Shown: positions 1 to 5,819, numbered from the stretch's first letter. The stretch is 8,373 bases of DNA from an uncultured Altererythrobacter sp. (GCA_938009055.1 CALLIO010000081.1:1-8373), one strand, 5' to 3'. Made by a program: numbers and translations. Notes: generated by a model from the sequence alone, not told the origin.

Positions 1-1940
1 TGAGCGCTCACTTGGTCATAGGGGGAGTAGGAGAGAATATAAGCAAAGCTCTCTTTGCTCGTGATTGGATTGCCCCATTCCTGCCATTCGCCCGGTGTCA
101 GCGGCAAGGTCTCGTCCAGCATCGTGTTAAGCACATCGACAAAGGGCACATGGGCCACAACCGCACCATATTGCGCTGGGTCTTGATTGACGATCGCGCC
201 CATCAGCTCGCCGCCGGCTGAACCGCCACTGGCAGAGATCTTGCCTTCAGCACTGTAGCCTTTGGCAATCAGCGCGCGGCCAGCATCAACGAAATCATTA
301 TAAGTATTGGTCCGCTCGAACATCTTGCCTTGCAAATACCAACGCCGCCCCAGATCATCGCCGCCGCGGGCATGGACGATGCCGTAAGCAAAACCACGGT
401 CGACAAGGCTTAAGCGCGTGGTCGAGAAGCCGGGGGGTATCGCATATCCATAAGATGCATAAGCATAAAGATGCATCGGGCCGCCCGCCGGACGATCCTT
501 GCGCATCACCAGGCTAACCGGAACCATTGTGCCATCGCGCGCTTCGATCTCTACCCGCTCTGTTGTGTAGAGCGATGCGTCATAGCCTGATGGAATTTCC
601 TGCTGCTTGAGCAATTCCAGCTCACCGCTCGCCAAATCATAGTCATAGACCGAATCTGGCGTGACCATGCTTTCATAGGCAAGGCGCAGCTTTGACACAT
701 CATATTCAGGATTGCTCGAAAGTCCTGTATTGTAGCTTGCCTCAGGGAAAGCGATCGGCTTGGCTTCCAATGGCGTTTCATATTGGCGCAATTGGATTTG
801 ATCGAGGCCGTTAAGCCGCCCTTCTGTGACGAAGAAATCTTTGAAGAGATCAAACCCAGTGAGGTAGAATTCGTCCGAACCCGCAATCACCGTTTCCCAA
901 GTCGAAGGCGTATCAATCGAAGCCTTGGCCAGACGGAAATTGATGTGATCATCATTGGTCCAGATGAATAGCTCATCCCCATTCTCGCCGGCACGCACAT
1001 CGAGCGAATATTCGACGCCCTTCTCGCGCGGCTTGACCAAAATCGGCTCGGCTGTGGGATTGTCAGCTGGCACCAGTCGCACTTCGGACGTTTCATTGTC
1101 ACCGGTGGCGATCACCAGCCAGTTATCTTGCGCGGTGAGGCCCGTTCCAACGGAAAAAGTCTCATCCGCTTCTTCATAAAGGATCACGTCCTCATCTGCA
1201 GAAGTGCCAATGGTGTAGAGCCGCGCAGCACGCACGCGCCAATTCTCATCCGCCTTGCCATAAACCAGCTTGGTGTCATTCGCGACCCAAGTAAGGCCGG
1301 TGCGCACATCAGGAATTTCATCCGGCAGCAGCTCGCCAGTCTCCAAATCCTTGATCCGCGCAATATAGCGCTCTGCCCCGCTCGTGTCGGTTGAATAGGC
1401 CATGAAGCGCCCACTCTCGCTGATCGACAAAGCACCCAGCCGGAAATATTCATGCCCTTCGGCCAGCACATTTTCGTCCAGCATCAATTGTGCCTCACCG
1501 TCTGCTGCTGGCTTGCGGTAGTGTTTGCGGTATTGCGCGCCATCTTCAAAGGCTGACCAATAGATCCAGTCGCCATCCTTTTGCGGAACCGAGCTATCGT
1601 CTTCCTTGATGCGGCCCTTCATCTCTTCGAAAAGCTCGTCCGTCAGCGCCTTTTGGCCTTCCATCCGATGTTCGAACCAAGCATTCTCCGCCTTCACATA
1701 GTCGAGCACATCCTCATCATCGATGGTGGGATAGGATTGGTCTTTGAGCCAGTGATAGGGGTCGCTGATCGTGATCCCGTGGTGGGTGTAGCTATGCTCG
1801 CGCTTTTCCGCGACTGGAGGCGCGCTCGGGGCAGTTTCAGTCAATTCCATATCCTTATGATCGTCAGCCGAAAGCGGCGCTATGGGCGCAGCGGCCAAAC
1901 ATGTCGCAAGCGCAAGAGGGGCAAGGTTTGATAGCTTCAT
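1..1940 (-). CDS. ptrB: Oligopeptidase B-like S9A serine peptidase, exported (partial, C-terminus off left edge)
   Basis: Serine endopeptidase of the prolyl oligopeptidase family (S9A), in the oligopeptidase B group that cuts short peptides after basic residues. I read 646 codons without a stop; the window edge removes the C-terminus, including the catalytic Asp and His. An N-terminal beta-propeller domain covers roughly residues 45-450. The hydrolase part shows YASYG (494-498), HARGGDDLGRRWY (523-535) and the nucleophile motif GGSAGG with Ser574, followed by EWQEWGNP and SYSPYD, which are oligopeptidase B hallmarks. Residues 1-25 look like a Sec signal peptide (Lys2, hydrophobic stretch, likely cut near LSA-DD). 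Cys14 is a poor lipobox because Thr precedes it. ATG at 1940 is preferred because AAAAGGA lies 9 bases upstream; an in-frame ATG at 1970 would add ten residues and bury the signal. E. coli oligopeptidase B is cytoplasmic, so export is notable. Family assignment is firm; substrate is inferred. Confidence 0.93.
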   Translation of the reverse strand, partial: MKLSNLAPLALATCLAAAPIAPLSADDHKDMELTETAPSAPPVAEKREHSYTHHGITISDPYHWLKDQSYPTIDDEDVLDYVKAENAWFEHRMEGQKALTDELFEEMKGRIKEDDSSVPQKDGDWIYWSAFEDGAQYRKHYRKPAADGEAQLMLDENVLAEGHEYFRLGALSISESGRFMAYSTDTSGAERYIARIKDLETGELLPDEIPDVRTGLTWVANDTKLVYGKADENWRVRAARLYTIGTSADEDVILYEEADETFSVGTGLTAQDNWLVIATGDNETSEVRLVPADNPTAEPILVKPREKGVEYSLDVRAGENGDELFIWTNDDHINFRLAKASIDTPSTWETVIAGSDEFYLTGFDLFKDFFVTEGRLNGLDQIQLRQYETPLEAKPIAFPEASYNTGLSSNPEYDVSKLRLAYESMVTPDSVYDYDLASGELELLKQQEIPSGYDASLYTTERVEIEARDGTMVPVSLVMRKDRPAGGPMHLYAYASYGYAIPPGFSTTRLSLVDRGFAYGIVHARGGDDLGRRWYLQGKMFERTNTYNDFVDAGRALIAKGYSAEGKISASGGSAGGELMGAIVNQDPAQYGAVVAHVPFVDVLNTMLDETLPLTPGEWQEWGNPITSKESFAYILSYSPYDQVSA

Positions 1941-1950
1941 GGCACGCACA

Positions 1951-1957
1951 TCCTTTT
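1951..1957 (-). promoter_or_regulatory. Ribosome binding site of the S9 peptidase gene
   Basis: On the minus strand this reads AAAAGGA, ending 9-10 bases before the ATG at 1940. It decides for that start over the in-frame ATG at 1970. Confidence 0.6.
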
Positions 1958-2029
1958 GCGGGTGGGGCATCTTGTGACGGTAAAGCACGCGCTGCTGGAA
2001 TGCAGACCCGCGCTGTCCTATATTGGCGA

Positions 2030-2059
2030 CTCATAGAGTTGATGTGAGCCGCGCGGCAA
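2030..2059 (-). promoter_or_regulatory. Weak candidate promoter for the S9 peptidase gene
   Basis: On the minus strand TTGCCG (plus 2054-2059) and TATGAG (plus 2030-2035) are separated by 18 bases in the divergent intergenic region. Each matches the sigma70 consensus only partly (4 of 6), so this is a guess based on position and spacing. A TATATT at 2019-2024 on the plus strand could serve the divergent aminopeptidase gene but has no good -35 partner. Confidence 0.25.
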
Positions 2060-2081
2060 GCGATTTGCGCAAGGCTGGATG

Positions 2082-2086
2082 AGAGG
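2082..2086 (+). promoter_or_regulatory. Ribosome binding site choosing the aminopeptidase start
   Basis: AGAGG lies 10 bases before the ATG at 2097. It sits inside the six-codon extension that a start at ATG 2079 would give. ATG 2079 itself has only AAGG four bases upstream, which is too close. This favours the 2097 start. Confidence 0.5.
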
Positions 2087-2096
2087 TTTCGATCAA

Positions 2097-3929
2097 ATGC
2101 TGATGCAGACACATGAAGCGCGGCTGGCAGCGCTGCGAGCAGAGCTAAAACGCCAGAAGCTTGACGGCTTTCTTGTGCCCATCGCTGATGAGCATATGAG
2201 CGAATATGTCGGTGCGTATGCTCAGCGCTTGGCTTGGCTAACCGGTTTTGGCGGATCGGCAGGCAGCGCGGCGGTGTTGCTGGATAAGGCAGCGATTTTT
2301 GTCGATGGGCGCTATACCGTGCAAGTGCGCGAACAAGTGGATGAAGCCCTATTTGAATATTGCTCGGTTCCCAAGGATACGATGGGCGCATGGCTAGCGG
2401 GCAATGCAGCTGAAGGCGCGCGGATCGGCTTTGACCCTTGGCTCCATTCGCGCAGCTGGGCGAAAGCAATTGGAGCAGCGCTGGCCAAGATCGGCGGCGA
2501 GCTTGTCGCAGTGGAAGCCAATCCGATTGATGCTGTGTGGCAAGATCAGCCAGAACCTTCATCAGCTGTGGCACTACCGCATGAGGACAAGTTCGCTGGC
2601 GAAAACTCTGCCGCCAAGCGTGAAGCAATCGCCGACGCGCTCAAAGCATCAGGGCGCGACGCAGCGGTTATCTCTGCGCTCGATTCCATTGCATGGCTGC
2701 TCAACATCCGCGGGTCTGATGTCGACAATACGCCGGTCGCGCTTTCTTATGTGATCGCCAAGGCTGACGGGACGGCGGAATTGTTTATCGCGCCTGAGAA
2801 AGTCACGCCCGAGCTCACCCAGCATTTGGGCAATGCCATAACGATCCGCGAACGCGGCGCCTTTGCAGGCGCGCTCAGCGAATATGACGGCAAGAATGTC
2901 AGCGTTGATCCCAATTTCGGTGTGACTGCGATTGCCAGCGCACTGGAAGCAGGCGGGGCCGCTGTGCATTTTGAACGCGACCCTTGCATCCTGCCTAAAG
3001 CAGTGAAGAACCCCGCTGAACAACAGGGGCACCGTGACGCGCAGGCGCGCGATGGGGCCGCTGTCGCGCACTTCCTTCATTGGCTGGAAGAGACAGCACC
3101 CTCTGGCGAAGTGGACGAGCTGAGAGCGGCCGCCAAATTGCGCGGATTTCGCGAGGAAGGCGGCGATTTGCGCGACCTGTCCTTCCGCACCATCTCCGCG
3201 GCTGCCCATCACGCAGCTCTGCCGCATTACAGCGTGGATGAGGAAAGCAATATTCCGATCCCGCCCGGCTCGATCTATCTGGTTGATAGCGGCGGGCAAT
3301 ATCCCGCTGGCACGACGGACATCACCCGCACCGTATGGATCGGGACGCCTGATGGCTCAGCGCAGCCGACGCCTGAGATGCGCGACCGCTATACCCGCGT
3401 TTTGAAAGGTCATATCGCGCTTGCGCTGGCGACTTTTCCTGCCGGAACTGCTGGAAGCCAGCTTGACAGTTTTGCCCGCCAGCATTTGTGGGCGGCAGGC
3501 GTCGACTATGCCCACGGCACAGGCCACGGTGTTGGCAGTTTTCTCTCCGTCCACGAAGGGCCGCAGCGCATCGCCAAATCAGCGGGCGGACAGGCCGGAA
3601 CCGATCAGGAATTGATGGCTGGCATGATCCTTTCCAACGAGCCGGGCTATTACAAGACAAGCGAGCCAGGCGGTAATGGGTATGGCATCAGGATCGAGAA
3701 CTTAGTGCTGGTGGAAGAACGCGCAATCGCAGGCGCTGAAGGGCAATATTTCGGCTTTGAAACGCTCACCTTCGTGCCGATTGACCGCAAGCTTGTCGAT
3801 ACCTCTCTACTGACTTCGGAAGAGATCGACTGGTGGAATGATTATCACGCCAAGGTCGAGGCATTGCTCGCGCCGCAGCTTAGCGGAGGCGCGTTGGAAT
3901 GGATGAAGCGGGAGTGCGCGCCACTTTGA
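2097..3929 (+). CDS. Xaa-Pro aminopeptidase (aminopeptidase P, M24B), three-domain type
   Basis: Metalloaminopeptidase that removes the N-terminal residue from peptides whose second residue is proline; expected to be cytoplasmic, with a dinuclear (usually Mn) centre. The 610-residue length fits the long, eukaryote-like aminopeptidase P1 form: two creatinase-N domains (about 1-150 and 155-310), then the pita-bread M24 domain (about 315-540) and a C-terminal tail. All five metal ligands are visible: Asp397 (VDSG), Asp408 (TTDITRT), His477 (HGTGHGVG), Glu515 (SNEPGYY) and Glu534 (IRIENL). The two accessory histidines are also present, His377 (LPHYS) and His486 (VHEGP). The 11-residue gap between the aspartates and the 9-residue gap between His477 and His486 match the human enzyme. 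ATG 2097 was chosen over ATG 2079 (six codons longer, also in frame) because of AGAGG at 2082-2086. No signal peptide is seen. It is divergent from the S9 peptidase gene, suggesting a shared peptide-catabolic theme. It appears intact. Confidence 0.95.
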   Translation: MLMQTHEARLAALRAELKRQKLDGFLVPIADEHMSEYVGAYAQRLAWLTGFGGSAGSAAVLLDKAAIFVDGRYTVQVREQVDEALFEYCSVPKDTMGAWLAGNAAEGARIGFDPWLHSRSWAKAIGAALAKIGGELVAVEANPIDAVWQDQPEPSSAVALPHEDKFAGENSAAKREAIADALKASGRDAAVISALDSIAWLLNIRGSDVDNTPVALSYVIAKADGTAELFIAPEKVTPELTQHLGNAITIRERGAFAGALSEYDGKNVSVDPNFGVTAIASALEAGGAAVHFERDPCILPKAVKNPAEQQGHRDAQARDGAAVAHFLHWLEETAPSGEVDELRAAAKLRGFREEGGDLRDLSFRTISAAAHHAALPHYSVDEESNIPIPPGSIYLVDSGGQYPAGTTDITRTVWIGTPDGSAQPTPEMRDRYTRVLKGHIALALATFPAGTAGSQLDSFARQHLWAAGVDYAHGTGHGVGSFLSVHEGPQRIAKSAGGQAGTDQELMAGMILSNEPGYYKTSEPGGNGYGIRIENLVLVEERAIAGAEGQYFGFETLTFVPIDRKLVDTSLLTSEEIDWWNDYHAKVEALLAPQLSGGALEWMKRECAPL

Positions 3930-3934
3930 TACCC

Positions 3935-3961
3935 TTGTGAGAACCCAAATGTTCTACTAAT
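3935..3961 (+). promoter_or_regulatory. Candidate promoter of the VOC-cupin operon
   Basis: TTGTGA (3935-3940, 4 of 6 to the -35 consensus) is followed after 15 bases by ACTAAT (3956-3961, 4 of 6 to the -10 consensus). The spacer is short, so the exact elements are uncertain. The LexA-type site covers the spacer and -10, where a repressor would block polymerase. Confidence 0.35.
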
Positions 3962-3965
3962 GTTC
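3951..3965 (+). promoter_or_regulatory. LexA-type operator, GTTC-N7-GTTC
   Basis: The sequence GTTC TACTAAT GTTC is an exact match to the alphaproteobacterial LexA box, a direct repeat GTTC-N7-GTTC. It lies 34 bases upstream of the VOC start and over its likely promoter. A further GAAC at 3941-3944 gives GAAC-N6-GTTC just upstream, and TGAGAAC (3938-3944) is an inverted repeat of GTTCTCA (3962-3968). The match is seen directly; LexA binding is inferred. Confidence 0.6.
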
Positions 3966-3983
3966 TCAATATTCGATTCGCTT

Positions 3984-3989
3984 GGAGGG
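3984..3989 (+). promoter_or_regulatory. Strong ribosome binding site setting the VOC start
   Basis: GGAGGG, 9 bases before the ATG at 3999. It rules out the upstream in-frame ATG at 3960, which has no ribosome binding site and would start inside the LexA-type operator. Confidence 0.8.
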
Positions 3990-3998
3990 AGAAATATA

Positions 3999-4382
3999 AT
4001 GATTGGCTATGTCACTTTGGGAACCAATGATCTGCCGCGCGCAGCCGCCTTTTACGACGCTGTGGCGGGCGCGATGGGCTATGGCCGGATGATGGAAGAA
4101 GGCGAATTTATCGCCTGGGGCAGCTTTGAAGATGGAACCGCTGGCATTGCCGCCACCGCCCCATTTGATGGCAAGCCTGCCAGCGTTGGCAATGGCGTGA
4201 TGGCCGCTCTGCAAGTGGACAGCCCTGAAAAGGTGAAAGCGGTCTATGATGTCGCCATCGATCAAGGCGGCAGCGATGAAGGACCTCCGGGCCCACGCGG
4301 TGATGATGGCTTTTACGCTGGCTATTTTCGCGATCTCGATGGGAACAAGCTCAACGTCTTTTGCATGACGCAAGCCGAGTAA
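3999..4382 (+). CDS. VOC-superfamily (glyoxalase/bleomycin-resistance fold) protein
   Basis: A 127-residue small cytoplasmic protein with two beta-alpha-beta-beta-beta halves of the vicinal oxygen chelate fold: MIGYVTLGTNDLPRAAAFY opens the first half and VMAALQVDSPEKV the second, which ends in FYAGYFRDLDGNKLNVFC. This last block, close to residues 105-122, is typical of the glyoxalase-like VOC proteins common in alphaproteobacteria. The positions that usually hold metal ligands appear to be Tyr4, Ala70 and Asn119 rather than His/Glu, so a glyoxalase I or dioxygenase reaction is doubtful. Binding and sequestering a small molecule, as in bleomycin-resistance relatives, is possible. The start is set by GGAGGG at 3984-3989. 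A cupin gene follows after 5 bases, so the two form an operon. A LexA-type operator upstream suggests DNA-damage control. No specific substrate can be named. Confidence 0.88.
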   Translation: MIGYVTLGTNDLPRAAAFYDAVAGAMGYGRMMEEGEFIAWGSFEDGTAGIAATAPFDGKPASVGNGVMAALQVDSPEKVKAVYDVAIDQGGSDEGPPGPRGDDGFYAGYFRDLDGNKLNVFCMTQAE

Positions 4383-4387
4383 GGGCG

Positions 4388-4783
4388 ATGAGCGCAGCAA
4401 AACTTGCCGACAGTTTCATTCATCTGGGGCTTGGCGCGACGTCTGTCTCTCAACCCCCATTTTCGGGCGTAGAATGGTATGCTGACTATGGCGCGCGCCA
4501 CGGCAGCGACGGGGCCGAGGGGCGTTTGGTTTCGCAGCACAGCTTCACCGAAGGCTGGGACACGTGGGAAATGCACCCCAAGGGCAGTGAGGTGGTGATC
4601 TGCACACATGGCGCGATGGTTCTCACTCAAGAGTTCCCCGATGGACGGGTCGAGAAAGTGGCGCTTGAAGCGGGTGAATATGCAATCAATCCGCCCGGCG
4701 TTTGGCACATTGCCGATGTCGAAGAGCATGCAACCGCGATCTTCATCACAGCGGGTGAAGACACGCAGATGCGCCCTAGATAG
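4388..4783 (+). CDS. Small single-domain cupin protein
   Basis: A 131-residue RmlC-like cupin. Cupin motif 1 is seen as WEMHPKGSEVVICTHG (residues 60-75), giving candidate metal ligands His63 and Glu68. Motif 2 is GEYAINPPGVWH (96-107) with the PxG-x2-H pattern and His107. Motif 1 has one histidine where many cupins have two, so the metal site may be three-coordinate or reduced. No signal peptide or membrane segment is visible. ATG 4388 was chosen because it follows the VOC stop by 5 bases with GAGTAAGGG just before it; the longer reading from ATG 4361 would overlap the VOC gene by 22 bases. It is co-transcribed with the VOC gene and so shares its probable LexA control. Its stop codon lies inside the first copy of a tandem 10-mer repeat that leads to a hairpin. 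Substrate and reaction are unknown. Confidence 0.88.
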   Translation: MSAAKLADSFIHLGLGATSVSQPPFSGVEWYADYGARHGSDGAEGRLVSQHSFTEGWDTWEMHPKGSEVVICTHGAMVLTQEFPDGRVEKVALEAGEYAINPPGVWHIADVEEHATAIFITAGEDTQMRPR

Positions 4784-4810
4784 AGCGAGATAAAGCGAGA
4801 TAAAGCGAGA
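4781..4810 (+). repeat. Three tandem 10-mers (TARAGCGAGA)
   Basis: TAGAGCGAGA (4781-4790), TAAAGCGAGA (4791-4800) and TAAAGCGAGA (4801-4810) follow directly on each other. The first contains the cupin stop codon TAG. The later copies can each offer AAAGCGAG to pair with CTCGCTTT at 4816-4823, so alternative hairpins are possible. The third copy is the natural stem arm. Confidence 0.85.
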
Positions 4811-4824
4811 TTGCACTCGCTTTT
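4802..4824 (+). terminator. Probable intrinsic terminator of the VOC-cupin operon
   Basis: AAAGCGAG (4802-4809) pairs perfectly with CTCGCTTT (4816-4823) around a 6-base loop ATTGCA, and four T residues (4821-4824) close and follow the stem. The stem is only moderately GC-rich and the T-tract is short, so termination strength is uncertain. Position directly after the operon supports the call. Confidence 0.5.
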
Positions 4825-4854
4825 CGCTCAGATGAACGGGCAATCGCTGCTGAT

Positions 4855-4905
4855 ACAAAGCGCGACAATTCTCTCAAATTGCGGGATAATCCTGCGACAA
4901 AGCGC
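4855..4905 (+). repeat. 9-base direct repeat bracketing the promoter
   Basis: ACAAAGCGC occurs at 4855-4863 and again at 4897-4905, 42 bases apart (about four helical turns). One copy overlaps the -35 element and the other the predicted transcription start. It could be a regulator operator, but no known consensus is matched. Confidence 0.4.
4862..4890 (+). promoter_or_regulatory. Candidate sigma70-type promoter of the EF-hand/two-component cluster
   Basis: GCGACA (4862-4867, 4 of 6) and GATAAT (4885-4890, 5 of 6) are separated by exactly 17 bases. Transcription would start near 4897 and give a leader of about 135 nt before the EF-hand start codon. This is the best promoter seen in the 249-base gap. 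Confidence 0.55.
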
Positions 4906-4923
4906 CTCTAGAACAGGTTTCAT

Positions 4924-4996
4924 GAGCTGCGGCGGTTTGGCTGTTCCTCCCAAAAGGACACCCCTCTCCCCCAAGCTGGCCTTGTCGTCGCAGCTC
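4924..4996 (+). promoter_or_regulatory. Structured 5' leader with an 11-bp long-range stem
   Basis: GAGCTGCGGCG (4924-4934) pairs with CGTCGCAGCTC (4986-4996): eight perfect pairs, one G-U and two more pairs. The enclosed 51 bases are pyrimidine-rich (CCTCC, CCCCTCTCCCCC). No T-tract follows, so it is not a simple terminator. It sits between the predicted transcription start and the ribosome binding site (AAGGA at 5017-5021), where a cis-acting RNA element would be expected. It matches no riboswitch class I recognise. Confidence 0.35.
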
Positions 4997-5032
4997 TTCT
5001 AGGATTACACCCGCTGAAGGAAACCCACGATT

Positions 5033-5779
5033 ATGAAAAAGCTCACTCTCACATTGTCTGCCGCAGCCCTCGCTTTGGGCACTGGCACTATCGCAATTGC
5101 AGCCCATCACGGCGCCAAAGCTGACGCCAATGGCGACGGCGTTATCTCTCTTGCCGAAGCACAAGCCAAGGCTGACGAACGCTTCACCAAGATGGACGCT
5201 GATGGCAATGGCATTCTCAACGCTGAAGACCGCGCCGCCAAGAAGGCAGAGCGCTTCGCCGCTGCTGACACCAATGGCGATGGCGAATTGACGCAGGAAG
5301 AAATGACCGCTGCCCGCGAAGCCCGCAAGGCTGAACGTATGGAGCGCCGCGCTGAACGTGGCGGCGAAAAGGGCGGTGATCGTTCCGAGCGCCGTACGGC
5401 GCGGAGTGCAGAACGCTTCGCCAAGCTCGACACCGATGGCAGCGGCGGATTGTCGCAAGCCGAGATGGACGCTGGACGCGAAATGATGAAGGAACATCGC
5501 GTCGGCAAGAAGGGCAAGAAAGGCAAGCGCGGCGGCAAACGCGGCAAGGGCATGGCCATGATGAAAAAGGCCGACACCAATGGCGACAATGCCGTCAGCC
5601 GCGAAGAATATGATGCAGCTGTCGCAGCTCGCTTTGCCAAGGTCGACACCGATAGCTCAGGCACAATCACTGAAGCCGAACGGGAAGCAGCCAAGGAAGC
5701 CCGCAAAGCCAATCGCGGCGAGCGTCGCGGTAAGCGCGGCGAACGTGGCGGGCGCGGCGCGGGAACACCCACCAACTAA
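5033..5779 (+). CDS. Secreted six-EF-hand Ca2+-binding-type protein with basic linkers
   Basis: A 248-residue protein with a clear Sec signal peptide (MKK, hydrophobic 4-23, likely cut around AIAA-HH or AKA-DA), so probably periplasmic. Six EF-hand loops are seen, at residues 31-42, 55-66, 79-90, 133-144, 181-192 and 205-216. Loops 1, 3, 4 and 6 keep Asp at position 1, Gly at 6 and Glu at 12. Loop 2 ends in Asp66 instead of Glu, and loop 5 has Asn186 in place of Gly. Loops 1-2-3 and 5-6 are spaced exactly 24 residues apart. Between and after them are strongly basic or mixed-charge stretches: Arg/Glu-rich about 95-128, Lys/Gly/Arg-rich about 156-173, and Arg/Gly-rich about 227-243. The start has AAGGA 11 bases upstream. 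The response regulator gene follows after 40 bases with no terminator visible, so co-transcription is likely. Ca2+ binding is inferred from the loops; the physiological role is unknown, and Ca2+ buffering, anionic-surface binding or partnership with the downstream kinase are all possible. Confidence 0.92.
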   Translation: MKKLTLTLSAAALALGTGTIAIAAHHGAKADANGDGVISLAEAQAKADERFTKMDADGNGILNAEDRAAKKAERFAAADTNGDGELTQEEMTAAREARKAERMERRAERGGEKGGDRSERRTARSAERFAKLDTDGSGGLSQAEMDAGREMMKEHRVGKKGKKGKRGGKRGKGMAMMKKADTNGDNAVSREEYDAAVAARFAKVDTDSSGTITEAEREAAKEARKANRGERRGKRGERGGRGAGTPTN

Positions 5780-5819
5780 GCTTGCTCCAATGACGGGGCG
5801 CAGTAGAGACGAACGACAT

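Noticed and set aside
1864..2628. 254-residue minus-strand open frame spanning the divergent promoter region
   Set aside because: It overlaps two well-supported genes in other frames, has a Cys/His/Arg-rich nonsense-like composition, and crosses the regulatory gap.
3938..3968. TGAGAAC/GTTCTCA inverted repeat as a terminator for the aminopeptidase gene
   Set aside because: The loop is 17 bases, the stem is AT-rich and no T-tract follows. The GTTC spacing explains the repeats better as a LexA-type operator.
3972..4000. Perfect TATAAT at 3995-4000 as a -10 element for the VOC gene
   Set aside because: It includes the VOC start codon, so the transcript would begin inside the gene, and the -35 at 17 bases (TTCGAT) is poor. 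Probably chance AT content after the ribosome binding site.
4811..5002. 63-residue open frame on the plus strand in the intergenic region, starting at TTG
   Set aside because: It begins inside the terminator hairpin loop, has no ribosome binding site, overlaps the predicted promoter and leader stem, and its translation resembles no protein family.
4874..5497. 207-residue minus-strand open frame antisense to the EF-hand gene and its leader
   Set aside because: Its repetitive AIGVxxGEAFxS translation is the antisense image of the EF-hand loops (GATGGC-type codons). It is a frame shadow, not a gene.
5580..5819. Possible 80-residue N-terminal extension of the response regulator from ATG 5580
   Set aside because: The extension overlaps the EF-hand coding region in another frame, and the receiver domain normally begins a few residues after ATG 5820.
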